Counted from the stretch's first letter, positions 23,053 through 35,215 are shown. The stretch: DNA of 64,000 bases from Cladochytrium replicatum (GCA_025526935.1 JAHLKD010000024.1:310001-374000), one strand, 5' to 3'. Made by a program: numbers and translations. The notes: generated by a model from the sequence alone, not told the origin.

Positions 23053-24312
23053 TCATGATGAAGAAAATTCTGATAAATGCTCCGGTTTTCCCCATAATCT
23101 GACAGTCCCATCGATTGAAGTGGTCACCAACATGCCTTCCGTTCGGTGATACGTTAGGGATGTTAAGGCACGAGTGTGACCTTGCAGCGTCTTGACAACC
23201 TTTGACTAAAACGAACGTAAGCAAGCATTTCAACATTCCAAGGGGATACAAACTTACATCGACCAGGTCCCAAATCAGAATTCTCCCGTCTTCTGATCCA
23301 CCGACGACATGTGAATCGGAATTGCTTAAACAATTTCGAATTTTATACTCGGAATTTTTGTGACCTTTATATCTTCAAAAGACAGTTAGCTGGGTAAAAG
23401 CATAAGAAAAAGCACAGTTCACTCACTCTCCGAGTAACTCCCCATTACTCTTGTCGAACAATCGAATAGTGCTGTCTAGTGTGCTCACAAGAATACAATT
23501 TCGGTCCCTGGAGAACGACGCAGACGTAACCGGAACTGTCATTAACCCAAATAAACAAAGGCAAAAACATATATCACAGGTTTCTGAACCACTCACATCC
23601 GATCTGATCTGATGTTAACTGACCAAACCGCATATCGTAAACTCGAATGCAACCGTCCACGGAACTAATCAATTGCGCTAGTGCATGAGTACAAATGCTT
23701 CAACTTCATCAACATCCATACCTTGTCAGAATCTCATTGCCAACCACTTGAACACCAGTTACGTCATCCTTTGCGTCCGAAAGCACTTGAATCGGAAATC
23801 GAGTTTGTGCCCTGATTCAGATTGCCATCAGATGTCGATCGTCGATAATCTTTGCGCATGACTACTTTAAATCCCACAATCGCACTGTTGCATCGTATGA
23901 TGCAGATGCGATAACAGAAGCATCTTGGTTGAAATCTACTCCATTCACACGAGCCAAGTGTCCTGTGCATCTCCGAATCGTTTTGCCAGTCCCAACATCG
24001 ATGAGGAACACGTTTTTGTCAGCACCACAAGTTACGAAGCGGGAATTGTCAGGTGCGCTGAGAAAGTAAATAGATTATTTGAAAAGTTCCGTATGATCTG
24101 AAAGTAAGGACTCACACTTTGACGTCGAGAACTTCACGAGCGTGTACAGAGTAACTTTTCACACAGACACCGCGAACTGGGTTCCATAGCTTTACAGACT
24201 TGTCTGCTCCAGCAGTGAGAACGTACTGCGAGTCTGCTGAATACGTAGCAGCGTAGACCGGCCCAGAATGCCCGCTCAATACTCGAACCTGAACTGCTGG
24301 AAGCTCCTCCAT
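23053..24312 (-). CDS. WDR83: WD40 protein WDR83 (MORG1)
   Basis: Seven exons in phase: 24312-24116, 24057-23866, 23811-23722, 23664-23597, 23535-23427, 23372-23258 and 23199-23053. They give 305 residues, close to the ~315 of animal MORG1. Successive WD40 blades are visible: [19 protein letters not shown] with [30 protein letters not shown] with [23 protein letters not shown] with [36 protein letters not shown] with GHKNSEYKI; and [15 protein letters not shown]. The KLWNPVRG and GHKNSEYK blocks are typical of this family. WDR83 is a seven-bladed scaffold reported both in MAPK signalling and in spliceosome C complexes. Its start codon is 28 bp from that of GPATCH1 on the other strand. Confidence 0.9.
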
Positions 24313-24340
24313 TGCAACGCCACACTGCAGTTGTTGCGAA
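24313..24340. promoter_or_regulatory. 28-bp head-to-head gap between WDR83 and GPATCH1
   Basis: Only 28 bp separate the two start codons (24312 on minus, 24341 on plus). Each transcript's 5' UTR and core promoter must therefore overlap the first exon of the other gene, or initiation must lie almost at the start codons. This is a shared bidirectional control region by position. Confidence 0.7.
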
Positions 24341-27300
24341 ATGAAACGGTTGTTCGATGATTCTGACGAGGATAGAGGAGGAGCGGGCAAGGGGAAGCGT
24401 GAAGCGGGTGAACAGGAATCGTACGCTTTTGTGGGAACAGAGCAACCGGCAGACGCCTCTGATGTGCGCGCTCGCGACCGCAACAATTTCCTTCCTCTGT
24501 GGAAACAAGAGGTGATGTGGAGTTGGAGCTCACGTCCTGAATGTCAGCTAATCGGCATTTCACCAAAGGTGCGGGATGAAAAAGGCCGGAAGAGATTGCA
24601 TGGAGCTTTCACTGGAGGGTTTTCTGCGGGCTACTTCAACACAGTTGGATCAAAGGAAGGTAGATATTTGCATTTCATGTTGCATCAATGAGTTCACGAA
24701 TCATTTTCAGGATGGCAACCTTCACAATTCGTTTCATCGAGATCAAATCGCTCAAACTACTCACAGGCGAAAGCGGAGGATTATATGGACGAAGAAGATC
24801 TGCAGGTGGAGGATCAAAGCTTCCATGATTTCTCTCCGTTCTCATCATTTATTTGATTATTCGTTAAGGAATTAGCATCAGCTCGCTTGCCGACGATTTC
24901 TGAGGAGTTTGATTCCCGGAAGCTCGGAGAAAAGGAGAGAATGCGACAGTCAGCGGCAGCTAAGTCAATCCAAGCCGATGGTGGCTCGAGGTATGATTAT
25001 TCTAGGAGGGATATTTGATGTAGGAGATGCTAAAAGCGTTATTTGCTGTAAAGTACCATCGGTGCTCTCCCAAAGTCCCTGATAGCAGATCTTATTGGTC
25101 CAGGGAAAGATGCCGTTGGAGTTAAGCTCTTAAGACAGATGGGTTGGAGAGAGGGCCAAGGAATCGGTCCTCGTATCAAACGAGATCGGAAAGCTGACGG
25201 TGAAGAGGATGTATACGCGTCGCAGCACACATTCGCTCCACAAGATCAGCGGCTGGATTTGTTTCTTGTTCAAGCAAAGCGTGATGTGCACGGGTTAGGG
25301 TTTGATCCTTATGCACACGCACCAGAGCTTCGAACACACGGATCTCACAAAGGCAAGACCTTCGAATAGATTCAGAATACTTCATTCTAACGCCTTGGAC
25401 ATGCTCAGAGGGTGATATTGTTTCACTGGATATACCCGACGATGACAATGAGGAGAATATGAAAAGTTCATCATTTGGACGTACGAAACAAACAAAGGAC
25501 CGCGGATCGAAAGGTAGTCTATACAGAAGATTTTGAAAAATATCTGACAGCGTCACGTCGCAGGATTCGGCGTCGGAGTGTTCGAAGACGATGACGACGA
25601 GGATGTGTATGCGGAAGCATCATCGAACTATAATCGTGTAATTCGGCATGAAGATGATGATGAAGGACCCATCATTCTCGGTTCATCCTCTCATAGTAGA
25701 TCGCTGCCGGGTCGCACAACAACAAAACCTTCGGAAAAGACTGATGCACGTGGTTTGAAGGTTGGGCACGATGGGCGAACTCCTTTACCTGGGTTCACGT
25801 TCGCTGTTGACCCGCCAGTCCCAATGAAGCTATACCCCATGCCTACTATACCTCCTGGCTGGATTCCCGTTCATAATCGTGAAGATCGGGTACCATTGCA
25901 GACTCTGGCCCCATCAAACCGGGCCCCTTCTGACAAAGATGCGACTGTTCAGCGCTGGCACGAACAAAGAATGGCGGAGCTTCGAAGCAATTTTGCAAGG
26001 ACTCCAAATGCTCTCAATCAGTTTTTCCAGGAAAAGAGTCTCGGTGGTAGTCAGGTTCAGTTGACCGCAGATCAGCGAAGGGCGATATTGGGTGAAGTGC
26101 CATTGGCTGGCCCGGAGCGCTCCGTTTTCAGTCTTGTATCGATCAAAGAGCAAGAAAGGCTTCAAATGTTTATGGACAAAGCGAGAGAAGTGGCCGAGGG
26201 AAAAGACCAGTGGCAGGTTAAGAAAGACGTTGCAGAAGGGGCACTTAAGGGATTCATGCCATTTGGAAATGACTCAGCAAAACAGGCTCGCTACAAACGG
26301 TTTTTGGAGGTGAACGCTGAGATTGAAACCGAATTTCTTAAGTGGCCACCAGTATGTTTGGACATTTTGCCAGCTGATGAATGCTTATCTTTCTTTCGGC
26401 AGCATATGTCTCAATTCGAGATCAATCATGAAAAAACCGAATTTGCAAAAGCTGCACAATTATATCGGCCTTTAAGTGGACTTATGGCGTCAAGATTCAC
26501 AACATCCACAACCCCAGCATCATCAAGTGCAATTGCCCCTGATCCCATTCCGCAGAAGGAGTCAGAGCCAACAGAGGTACCATTTCTATCCCATCGATTA
26601 GTCATCCCTAATCCCATCTCCAAGGTCTCAAGCCAAGCAGCACAGGTGAAGATGTATGGCCCTCTCACTAGAACAGTGGCGGAATGGTATCCAGATCGGC
26701 TACTTTCGAAGCGGTTTGGGGTTCCTCATCCGTTTCCAAACAAGTCTGTGTCGGATCAGAAGACTCAAAGTTCTGACAGAGATGGTTCAGCTAAGGAAAG
26801 GCCGCCTCCACCACCACCAGGCATGGTCGTGAAAGCAGCACTAGAGGATAAGGACAGAAAAGTCATGGCGCAGTTGATGGACGAGCGAGATCGCCTTTTC
26901 GGAAAAATGCAAGTTGAAGGAAATGTTTCGGCAGTGCGAGGAAGTGAGCGAGAAGAGAAGACGAGAAGTGGGCTGAAGGAGTGGCTCGGAGCTGATGATG
27001 ATGTGTCGCAGAATCAGGCTTCCGTTCAAGAGGACACAGACGGGAAAGCAGATGTGCCGGACGAGGATAGCAATAAGAAGGAAATGGAACGGCCGCCAAT
27101 GGACCTTTTCAAGGCTATTTTTGCTGATTCGGACGAGGATGAGGATGATGACGATGGTATTGAGAAGGACAAAACGCAAAAGAAAGCTGAGAACAAACCA
27201 GAACGAAACACAGAGTCTGAAACTATTACGATAATTCCAGAAGCTGTACCAAATCCGGTCTCCGCTGTTCCCGACACAACAATTGACCCCTCATCTTTCC

Positions 27301-28601
27301 GACCTACTTTTGTGCCCAAAGGAAGCAGAACATCAAAACTCGGTGGAAATCAAAGTGCCTCCAGCGAAAAGACTGATTCGACCACTGAGACTAAATCAAG
27401 CTCGAAGACGAAAAAGCGGAAAGGTGTGACCATTGCACTCTCATGGGAAGAAGAGGGCGATCACGACGATGCACCGACTGTGAAGAAGAAGGCAAAATCC
27501 GATCAGATATCTATTGCCCCGACAATGCTTCATTCTGCAGCGCGAACGAGTAATGTGCCCGTCGATTTGAGCATATCTTCAAATGCAATCCCAATCGTTG
27601 ACAATGCTGGAAAGGCTTTCAACACCCAGCTATATGAAACACAATTCGAAATTTCACCCTCCCCACAACCCCTTACGTCACCGAAATCTTTACAAACGCC
27701 TTCAGAATCAATCACACAACAATCATCGTCATTAGCAACACCGCAAAAACAATGTGATTCTGTTGTAGAGGAATCAATTGAAGAGTGGGTCGTTGCACCA
27801 GCACCTTCCCGCGACGATCGAAAGAAAAAGAAGAAGGCAAAAGAAAAGAAGTCAAGGAAGCACAAGCGGGGCAATTTGAGCTCTGACTCAGACGATTCGA
27901 AGGAAAGTAGAAATAAGAAGCGGAGGAGTGGGTATGCACAAGAAAATGGGCCAGCGATCCGAGTTGTTGAAGAGTCGATCGAATTTGTGCAAGACGCGGA
28001 CGGGTTCCTGGTTCCTGTTCCAACAGCTGTGTCGGTGGAAGAACGAGACACGAGAGGACGACGAGAGTACACCAACGAAGTGGTGAAGCCTGGAAAGGGA
28101 CAAGATCGGACGTTGTATGATAAGAAATCGGAAAGCAAGTCGGAGAGCAAAACTCCCGTATCTTCCCGCAGCGGGCGAAGGGAAGATCAAGGCGGTTCTC
28201 AAAGCGACAGCGACGATGATGAACGGAAAAAAGGCAGAAGAGACTCCCAGAAACATGAGAAACGACGCAGCTCATCCACTGAAAGCTCCATAGATGAACG
28301 GACTAAGCGAAGACGGGACACACGGAAACATGGGAGACGGAGTTCATCAACTGAAAGCTCAGATAGTGACCGAAGTAAACGAACCGACAAAGGCCGTGGA
28401 GGAAGTGGCCCGTCGAAGGCTCATGGAAGTGATCGGAAAAGTGCTAATGTTCCTTCTACCGACCAGAAAAAGTTTCATACTCGTGATCCGGGCAAAGATG
28501 CCGATGTCCGCAAAGGTCAGGAGAAATCTAAAAGTTCTACCGAGAACGTCAAGCGGCCGAATGCAAGACAGCGTCCTTCAGCAGCGGACTTCTTTTCATA
28601 A
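24341..28601 (+). CDS. GPATCH1: G-patch domain protein GPATCH1 (splicing factor)
   Basis: Seven exons in phase: 24341-24511, 24569-24659, 24711-24805, 24869-24990, 25054-25352, 25409-25513 and 25564-28601; 1306 residues. The N-terminus has the family block [20 protein letters not shown] then [18 protein letters not shown]. The G-patch follows ([20 protein letters not shown]), then the [15 protein letters not shown] acidic motif. The huge last exon includes [18 protein letters not shown], with PPGWIPVH shortly after. It then becomes disordered, rich in Lys, Ser, Glu and Arg/Ser dipeptides near the C-terminus, as in nuclear splicing proteins. G-patch proteins activate DEAH helicases; GPATCH1 is found in catalytic spliceosomes. 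The intron after 25352 starts with GC (GCAAGA), because read-through meets a stop and no GT donor is available. Confidence 0.92.
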
Positions 28602-28766
28602 TATAACACACATAATCGTCATGATCAACCCTATGATGGAACAATCAAAAGCCCTGACCCCGTGCTGCGCCGACTCCCTTTGCAAAATTTCCTAGCTTAT
28701 AAAAAAATTTCTGCCCTACTGAAATTGTGCAGGTCACCCACAGCGCATGCTCCACCCATCTCTGCA

Positions 28767-30531
28767 ATGTCGGCAATAACCTCAGCATTTATCGAGGCTT
28801 TCGAGCATTCGAGCATCGAGGGCATCCGCTTTTCTTATCTGGATTATTTCCTGTCCAAACAGGACGATGCAGCTGACCTTACGACCTCCGAGGTGTGCGA
28901 GCGGTTCGTGGTACCATCGACGGTACACACACAGGACTCGATGATAGAAACCTTGAAGTTGAGCGGAGAGATGGGCTTTGTTGGGAATAATGTTGAATGG
29001 ATAGTCTGTCATGCATGGAGTGCAAAGTTTGGCGACACGGTAGATGCGCTTCGTGGGTTTTTTGCTGGAGAAGGGCTTTTAAGTGAAGGGGGCAACACTG
29101 GTGAGCACGAAAAACCAAAATCGTTCTTATCAAACTCATCAAATCCCACGACGTCGAGCAGGTCATGACAGAGATCCCGTCGTCTGGATAGACCTGTTCT
29201 GTGTCTCACAACACAACTTTGACGAGCCTACACCATTCCAACTAGAGAACCGAAATTGGGACGAAAGTGTCATATCGCTCTTACGGGAAGCACGGCGTTT
29301 GGTAGTTGTTTTGAGCCCGTGGTCGCAGCCTCTCGCGCTCTCTCGATCATGGTGTTTGTACGAGATTTACGCTTGCACGTCCATGTCCGGTGAAGTTGCT
29401 ATCGCCATGCCTTCAGCAGCGCAGAAAGATTTTATCGAAAATATCCGATGGGGTGGATTCTGGGATATGCTTAGACATGTGAACTCGCGAGAAACGTTAG
29501 GGGGACGTGATGCGCAAGCTATTAAAGCTCGGATGGAGGCTATCGGTTTCGAAACTATTGATTGGATGGTTTATGACGCGATTGATCGCTGGATCATTGG
29601 ACGTGGATTGGCATGGAGCAATGAAAGACGCGGGAATTCGATTGAACGAATGATAGTCTTAGGAAATGTGCGAGCGGTGAGGGGAGAGGTTAAGGAAGCC
29701 GCACAAGTATTCGAGACGATCATATCATTGCTGAATGAACGACGTGGACCGAGTGACCTCGAGACGGTGTCGGTGATGGAGCGACTGGCGTCGTTGTATT
29801 TCGATCTCACGCGCTACTCAGATGCATTGCCATTGCTCCAAGAGAGCATTAGACGCCGCACGAAATGGGGAGGGGAAGACGACCCCGACACGCTCAGTGC
29901 GGTAACTGAGCTGGGAATATGCTACGCGGAAATGGGAAAGTACGCAGAAGCTCGGAAACACTTAATTCAATGCCTACACAAGCTCAAAGCGCACGGAGCA
30001 CACTCTATAGTGCCTTCCAAAAAGAGGAGCGAGCTAGACCAGCTCATATTCAGAACGCAGCTTACTTGTGCAGTTGTGTGTGATCGGCTGGGATTTGGAG
30101 CAGAAGCTCTCCGACTTGGTAACGAGCTTGCTGAATGGACCAAACTAGTCCTCGGACCAGAGCGACCAGAGACTCTTTCAGCACTGACTTTGCTTGGCGA
30201 CCTGTATTTCTCCAGCGAGCGATTTCGAGACGCATCATTCGTTTTGAGCGAGCTTCTTGAGCGGCGAACGCTCACACTCGGTCCCGAGCACCCGGACACG
30301 ATCAACGTTATGATCAAGTATGCGGGAGCTAAACGAGCCCGGGGGCAACTGCGATCTGCCATGAAAACTTTTGAGAATGCATTAGAGATTGCAGCGAGAA
30401 CACTTGGAAAGGAGCATACGTTGTCTGTAACTGCTGCTCGGCAAGTGGAGCACACAAAAATTCTCCTGGATTTTGAAGAGAAGGTCAGAGATTACGATCA
30501 GCAACAAGGGCTTGTGTGCAATATATCGTGA
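28767..30531 (+). CDS. TIR-like / tetratricopeptide (kinesin-light-chain-type) protein
   Basis: Two exons in phase, 28767-29100 and 29162-30531, 567 residues. The N-terminal domain (about 50-270) has the pattern seen in TIR-like effector domains of algal, oomycete and chytrid TPR proteins: EWIVCHAWSAKFGDTVDALR, DPVVWIDLFCVSQHNFDE, RRLVVVLSPWSQP and SRSWCLYEIYAC. The C-terminal half has TPR repeats of the kinesin-light-chain class, about 42 residues each (ERLASLYFDLTRYSDALPLL; ETLSALTLLGDLYFSSERF; LGPEHPDTINVMIKYAGAKR). By analogy the TPRs would sense partners and the N-terminal domain would signal, perhaps in defence or self-recognition; this is inference. A TATA-like CTTATAAAAAAAT at about 28697 precedes the chosen start, which is the last Met before the conserved part. 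Confidence 0.8.
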
Positions 30532-31289
30532 AATTTCCTTCCTATGTTGACTCCCATTTTCTCATCAACTAATCAAAGTCTCTGTTTCGCTGCTGATTGG
30601 TCGAAAATTACCCCAAAATGTTGGTCATGTGTCACCAACAGAAATGATTATTACCTTTTTGCTTTTTGGAAAACGTTTCAGCATTTGAAACATCTTGTTT
30701 AACTTCGTTATCTGTTGTTTTCTTACTGTTCAGCAATGTTTTCTTATTTGGAAAAATTTGTTTTGAGAAATGTTTTAAGAATGTTTTACTTGATTACTTA
30801 CCGTTTGTTTTCTCCCACGCTTTTTCCAATTCTTCTTTACAAGTTTGAATGTTTTCGCTTGTTCTACTAAGTTTCTGTTATCTCAATAATTGCTGTGATA
30901 TTTCTTCATAAATTACCTTCTCGAACCATGTTGACCCAAACGTGAGTGTACCAATCTCCCCAAATGACGAAGTATCCCTTTTACTTTGTGACTGAAAGTA
31001 AAGGAGTTCTTTTGTCAGGTGTCAACTAGAACGTTATCAAGTGGAAATGGTGTGAAAGAAATGAGATTGATTTGCTAAAAGATTCAAGATAACAGAAACT
31101 GAAGAAGAGGGACCTGTTAAAAACCAAGGGCCTTTCCTGGCAGTGGTAGGGCGTTTTTAGCTGACTGTAGCTAGCACAACAGCTCCAGGTTCCGTCTCTT
31201 GACCTAGTACCTGTTCTCCCAGGTGTGTATATGCCTAATAGTCAGGCAGGCTGTACATCACCCAACTCTTTCATCCTGTCAAATTACAA
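30532..31289. other. AT-rich gene-free DNA at the edge of the transposon block
   Basis: About 0.75 kb, T-rich and stop-rich on both strands, following the TPR gene. No domain, terminal repeat or RNA gene was recognised. Confidence 0.4.
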
Positions 31290-31800
31290 TACAATTCTTT
31301 TTTATTTGCAGATGATTTGGCTTTGTTTGCACTTACTTTGGATGCTATGCAGGTTCTCTCTCTGTTTGTGAACAGTTTGCCCAAGCTCATGAAGTCTGTG
31401 ATTCTCACAAGAATTCCCATTCCTGCTAATTCGCCTTTGCTTCTTCATGGTCAAACCCTATTGTCAAGCCTTCATTTTGTCAGTTGGGTTGCTTTTTCAG
31501 AGATACTGGATTTGATGTTTCACTGACTGTTTCCCATTGACTTGCTAAAGCGTGTACAGATTCTTTTGCTTTGCTTTCTTTTTCAAGGATGTTTGGTTCT
31601 CATTCTCTGGTTGTGGTTCGTCATTTGTTTTTGTCTTTCATTGGACCTGCGCTTGAATTTGGTTTATGTCATTCTTCCCTCAGTTGCTGTTTGCAAACAA
31701 GTTCAGACTTTTATTCACCAAAGTTTGTGCCAATTTCTTCGCCTTTCGTTTTCCACTTCAAATTGCTGGGGTTTCGCTGTTTTTTAAGTTTCCTGACCGG
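31290..31800 (+). mobile_element. Degraded LINE-type reverse transcriptase fragment (copy 1)
   Basis: At 31305 the frame reads FADDLALFALTLDAMQ, the catalytic FADD box of non-LTR reverse transcriptases. It is followed, after a frame change, by CEQFAQAHE and later VVRHLFLSFIGPALEFG, the thumb-region pattern. Multiple frame changes show it is dead. It shares the FADD-plus-thumb arrangement with the fragment at about 33.5 kb, so these are two relics of related elements. Confidence 0.65.
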
Positions 31801-31959
31801 TTGGATGATGCCCTGATATGGTTCACTCTATGTTGTCATTCTTTCTTTACCAGGGAAAGCACTTTTGTTGTTTTCCTGTTCCTTTCAACCTCTTCCCGGC
31901 CGCAAATGTTGTAATTCCCAAACCTTCTGATGTTATTGGAAATCACTTTCACCAAACAC

Positions 31960-33210
31960 TATTGGTGATATTTTATCACACAATTCAAAAGATATTTCAG
32001 TTAACCATTTGGCAAATGGCTCAATCTTTGTCAACAAACTTTCTAAAGCTATCAAAGATGACTCTTTTTATAAAAGGTCATTGAAGCTTTAAACGGTACT
32101 GCTGCTTATTTTGAACCTGCAACAAAAGCATCATTACATCGTTTTACTGTTGATGATGGTTTTATCTTTTATGAGAATACACGTTTTTCCTTTCCTAAGG
32201 TGTTATGTTCTGAGATTGTTCAAGAAAATCATGACACTATGTACTCTGCACATCCCTCAGCTCTAATAACTCATCATAATCTCCAAAAGAGTTATTACTG
32301 GCCAAACATGATTCAAGGCATCTCCCGTTATGTTACCATTGCGAAGTATGTCAATGTAACAAATATGCTAAGAATCGCCCTTACGGTTTACTGAAGAGTT
32401 TACCAGTCCCTCGTGACTACTGGACTAGTAAATCTTTAGATTGGATCACACAACTTCCTCTTAGTAATAGCTGCAATGCTATTCTGGTTGTTATGTGTCG
32501 TCTCTCTAAAACGGTACATCTAATCCTTGCTCGCACAACAGATACTGCTAATGATACCGCTAAGCAATTTCTGACATATGTCTTCAAATTGCATGGTATC
32601 CCAGAAGAAATTGTAACTGACTGCGATACTCGCTTTACTGCAAACTTTTGGAAAGCATGTACCAAACTTATTGGTACTAAACATGCCAAAAGCACTGCTT
32701 TTCACCCTGAATCCGCTGGTCAAGTTTAAAATAAGAACAAAACTATTGGGCAAATTCTTTGTTTCTCACAAACAAGACGACTGGGCTGACTTGTTACCGT
32801 TTGTTGAGTTTGCAATCAACAACTCTACTAGTCAAACTACAATGCACACTCCATTTTCCTTTTTATGGAAAACACCCGCCCACACATGCTTCATTTGATG
32901 TAATCGTGCTGAACATCCTGATGCTGCGGAACGTGTTAAGGAAATGAAAGCTACATCATAATTTGGCCTACAAAACTTCTACAGAACTTTATTGGTCCTT
33001 ATGAAATCATTGGAAAGATTAATGACATCCTATTCTCGCCCTGCTCCTGTCAGTGGACGTGGTGAAGATGGTGAATATGAAGTTGAAGGAATTATTGACT
33101 ACAAGTCTCGTTGCGGGAAGATGTTGTTCCTGGTTAAATTTTTGGGTTATCCTCTTAGATGTCAGAGCCTGATCTTAAAACTTCTGCCTGCATTACAAAA
33201 GTAAACATGC
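31960..33210 (+). mobile_element. Degraded Ty3/gypsy chromovirus pol (integrase and chromodomain)
   Basis: Integrase parts appear in order. The zinc-binding segment has HHNLQKSYYWPNM and, after a frameshift, HCEVCQCNK. The core has LDWITQLP, VVMCRLSKTVHLIL, FKLHGIPEEIVTDCDTRF, KLIGTKHAKSTAFHPE and SAGQV then a stop, so the third catalytic Glu is lost. Near 33060-33155 a chromodomain follows (GEYEVEGIIDYKSRCGKMLF then LVKFLGYP), which marks the chromovirus branch. Chromodomains tether integration to marked chromatin. Frameshifts and stops show an inactive relic. No long terminal repeats were seen by eye. Confidence 0.85.
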
Positions 33211-33489
33211 ACTTTCTTGCTTGTCATTTTTCATATATTCCATATATGTTTTTCTTTCCATTCTTGTTGATTTTGGTGATATGTAACAATCATCTATATT
33301 TTGTTATTATTTTGTATTTGTATTTGTGGTGTTTGCGGCGCATCACGTGATTGATCAACTGATATGCAAATTAGTTTGTGTTCGCTTAGACTTCAATAAA
33401 CGGTTCCCTCCCTGACCTGCACCACTATCGTTAAAAGTCCATTTTTGTACTCAGTTTTTATGAATCCTTTAGGCAGATCCTTCGACGTG

Positions 33490-34800
33490 AATCTTCTCAT
33501 CTTGCTAGGTTTTTAATAAAATACTCCTGTTTCAATTTGTTGCTTTTTGCTGATGACATAGCTTTGTTTTCTGCCACCCCTGAGCAAGCCCAACGTGCAT
33601 TGAAAATTTGTGAAGATTTTGCTTTAGCTTCTCATTTCATGTTTTCACCTTTCAACGTGTGCTGTGTGGTCGCCTCAGTGGTTGCCCACTCCCTTGAAGC
33701 GTCATGGCTCTGCAGGTTTCATTGGTCACTGTTTTACTATGCAGGGTTTGATCTTGCTGCAACTGTTGATCATCGCTTAGTTAAAGCTTGTGCCTCATTG
33801 AATCTTTTTGCACCTTATGTCTCGTATATGGTGGGTCTGCTCCTCGAGTTGCCAGGTTGTTGTTTCTGACTTTTATTAGACTTCACTTGAGTTTGGTCTA
33901 GAACTTATTTGGCCTTCCCTGCTCAGCTTCAGGTGCTCGAGCATTTTTTTTATCATGCACTGTGTAGTCTGCTTTTGCGAGCCCACACCACTTCATGTGT
34001 TGGCTTCTTGCTGTTTGCGCAAATTCCTACATTTGAGTTCAGGCTGAAGTTCCTTCAGGCACATATGTTTGCTCGCTGCTCTACTGATTCCAGCCCTTTA
34101 TTGCCATCTGCTGTGTTGCAATTCTATCGGTCATCTCCAGTTGGTTGTGGTCCATCTCATTGTTTCAGCTTGTCACAATGACCTCACTGTCCCTATGCCT
34201 GTTGTGTCCCCACTTCATCCGTTGATGTTGCATTTTCAGTCTTTAGCTATTGCCCATAATGGACCAATTGCAGTTTTGTTTGCCCCTGTCCGCAATTTGA
34301 AACTTCGTCACCCTTTGTTGCTTCCCCCGCACCAATATCTCCCAACAGCATGTCTTTGTTTGTTCCTGCTATATCAGCATGGCTGCCTGTTTCCCAACCC
34401 CCAACCTTATTGTAGGAACTGTCATGATGCCCTTGAAGTGGTGTGTGCCCATGGCTCTGTGTGATTATATTTGCCTGTGCTAGTTTTGATTTAAGCCGGC
34501 CTGATCATCCCCGCTTACCCTTGACATTGCAATTGATATGCTTTCACCACAGCCTTTTTATCCTTTGCCTGCTTTTTCCCAGTGGGTTCTTGCTCTTCGT
34601 GCACTTACCTCATGTGGTCAAACTGTCTTGGTTAAGACCTACTTTTGTCTCCTGCTCCTGATTCTATCTTGTCTGCGTTTGGTGATTTGGATATGCCTTA
34701 GTGTTACAAACATTTTAATTTTCCTACAGTTCGCAACAGCTCCCCATGTGCTGCAAATTTACGATTATCTTGTATTTGGATTTTGCACCAGCTGGTGATA
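33490..34800 (+). mobile_element. Degraded LINE-type reverse transcriptase fragment (copy 2)
   Basis: The frame near 33535 reads LLFADDIALFSATPEQAQRA then LKICEDFA, the FADD catalytic motif and following helix of non-LTR reverse transcriptase. Downstream are decayed thumb and connection sequences (for example AATVDHRLVKACASLNLFAP) spread over all three frames to about 34.8 kb. No intact protein remains. It parallels copy 1 at 31.3 kb, so the gypsy relic sits between two similar LINE relics rather than splitting one. Confidence 0.65.
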
Positions 34801-34924
34801 TGTATTGGTTGGAAAATAAGTACATATTACGGAGTTCAAATAAAAATATATGCTAAATAATACTTATATTTAGAAATAGTTCAAAATATAACTTTTTAAA
34901 TCAGGTATAACCAGATACCACAGC

Positions 34925-35215
34925 GAAGACAGAGATTCTGTTCATCACAATGGTTAAAAGGTGTGTTTGTCATTAGACAGAAGCTCCAATCTTTCATCCA
35001 GTGATGAACGCAGCTGTCAGACATGCTACAAGTTCTGTTTTTGTTACCTTGGTTCAAGTTCTGTTTGTCACTATGGTCGAAGTTCTGTTTGTCGTAAGTC
35101 AAACGCTGTGATCTTTCTTCGAGTGATGAACACAGCTGTCACACGTTGCTACAAGTTCTGTTCACCACTATGGTACAAGTTCGGTTCGTCACTATGGTTT
35201 CAGACTGTTCGCATT
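34925..35215. repeat. Imperfect direct repeats next to the hAT relic
   Basis: A block of about 50 bp (ATCTTTCATCCAGTGATGAA..., ending CTACAAGTTCTGTT) at 34989-35039 recurs with about six changes from 35111, spacing 122 bp. Shorter units such as CAAGTTCTGTTTGTCACTAT recur several times between 35050 and 35200. Subterminal repeats of this kind often flank hAT elements. Confidence 0.7.

Noticed and set aside
27530-28150. Long open frames on the minus strand opposite GPATCH1
   Set aside because: They are antisense to the low-complexity RS/KE-rich last exon; composition produces Ser/Phe-rich open frames without domain content.
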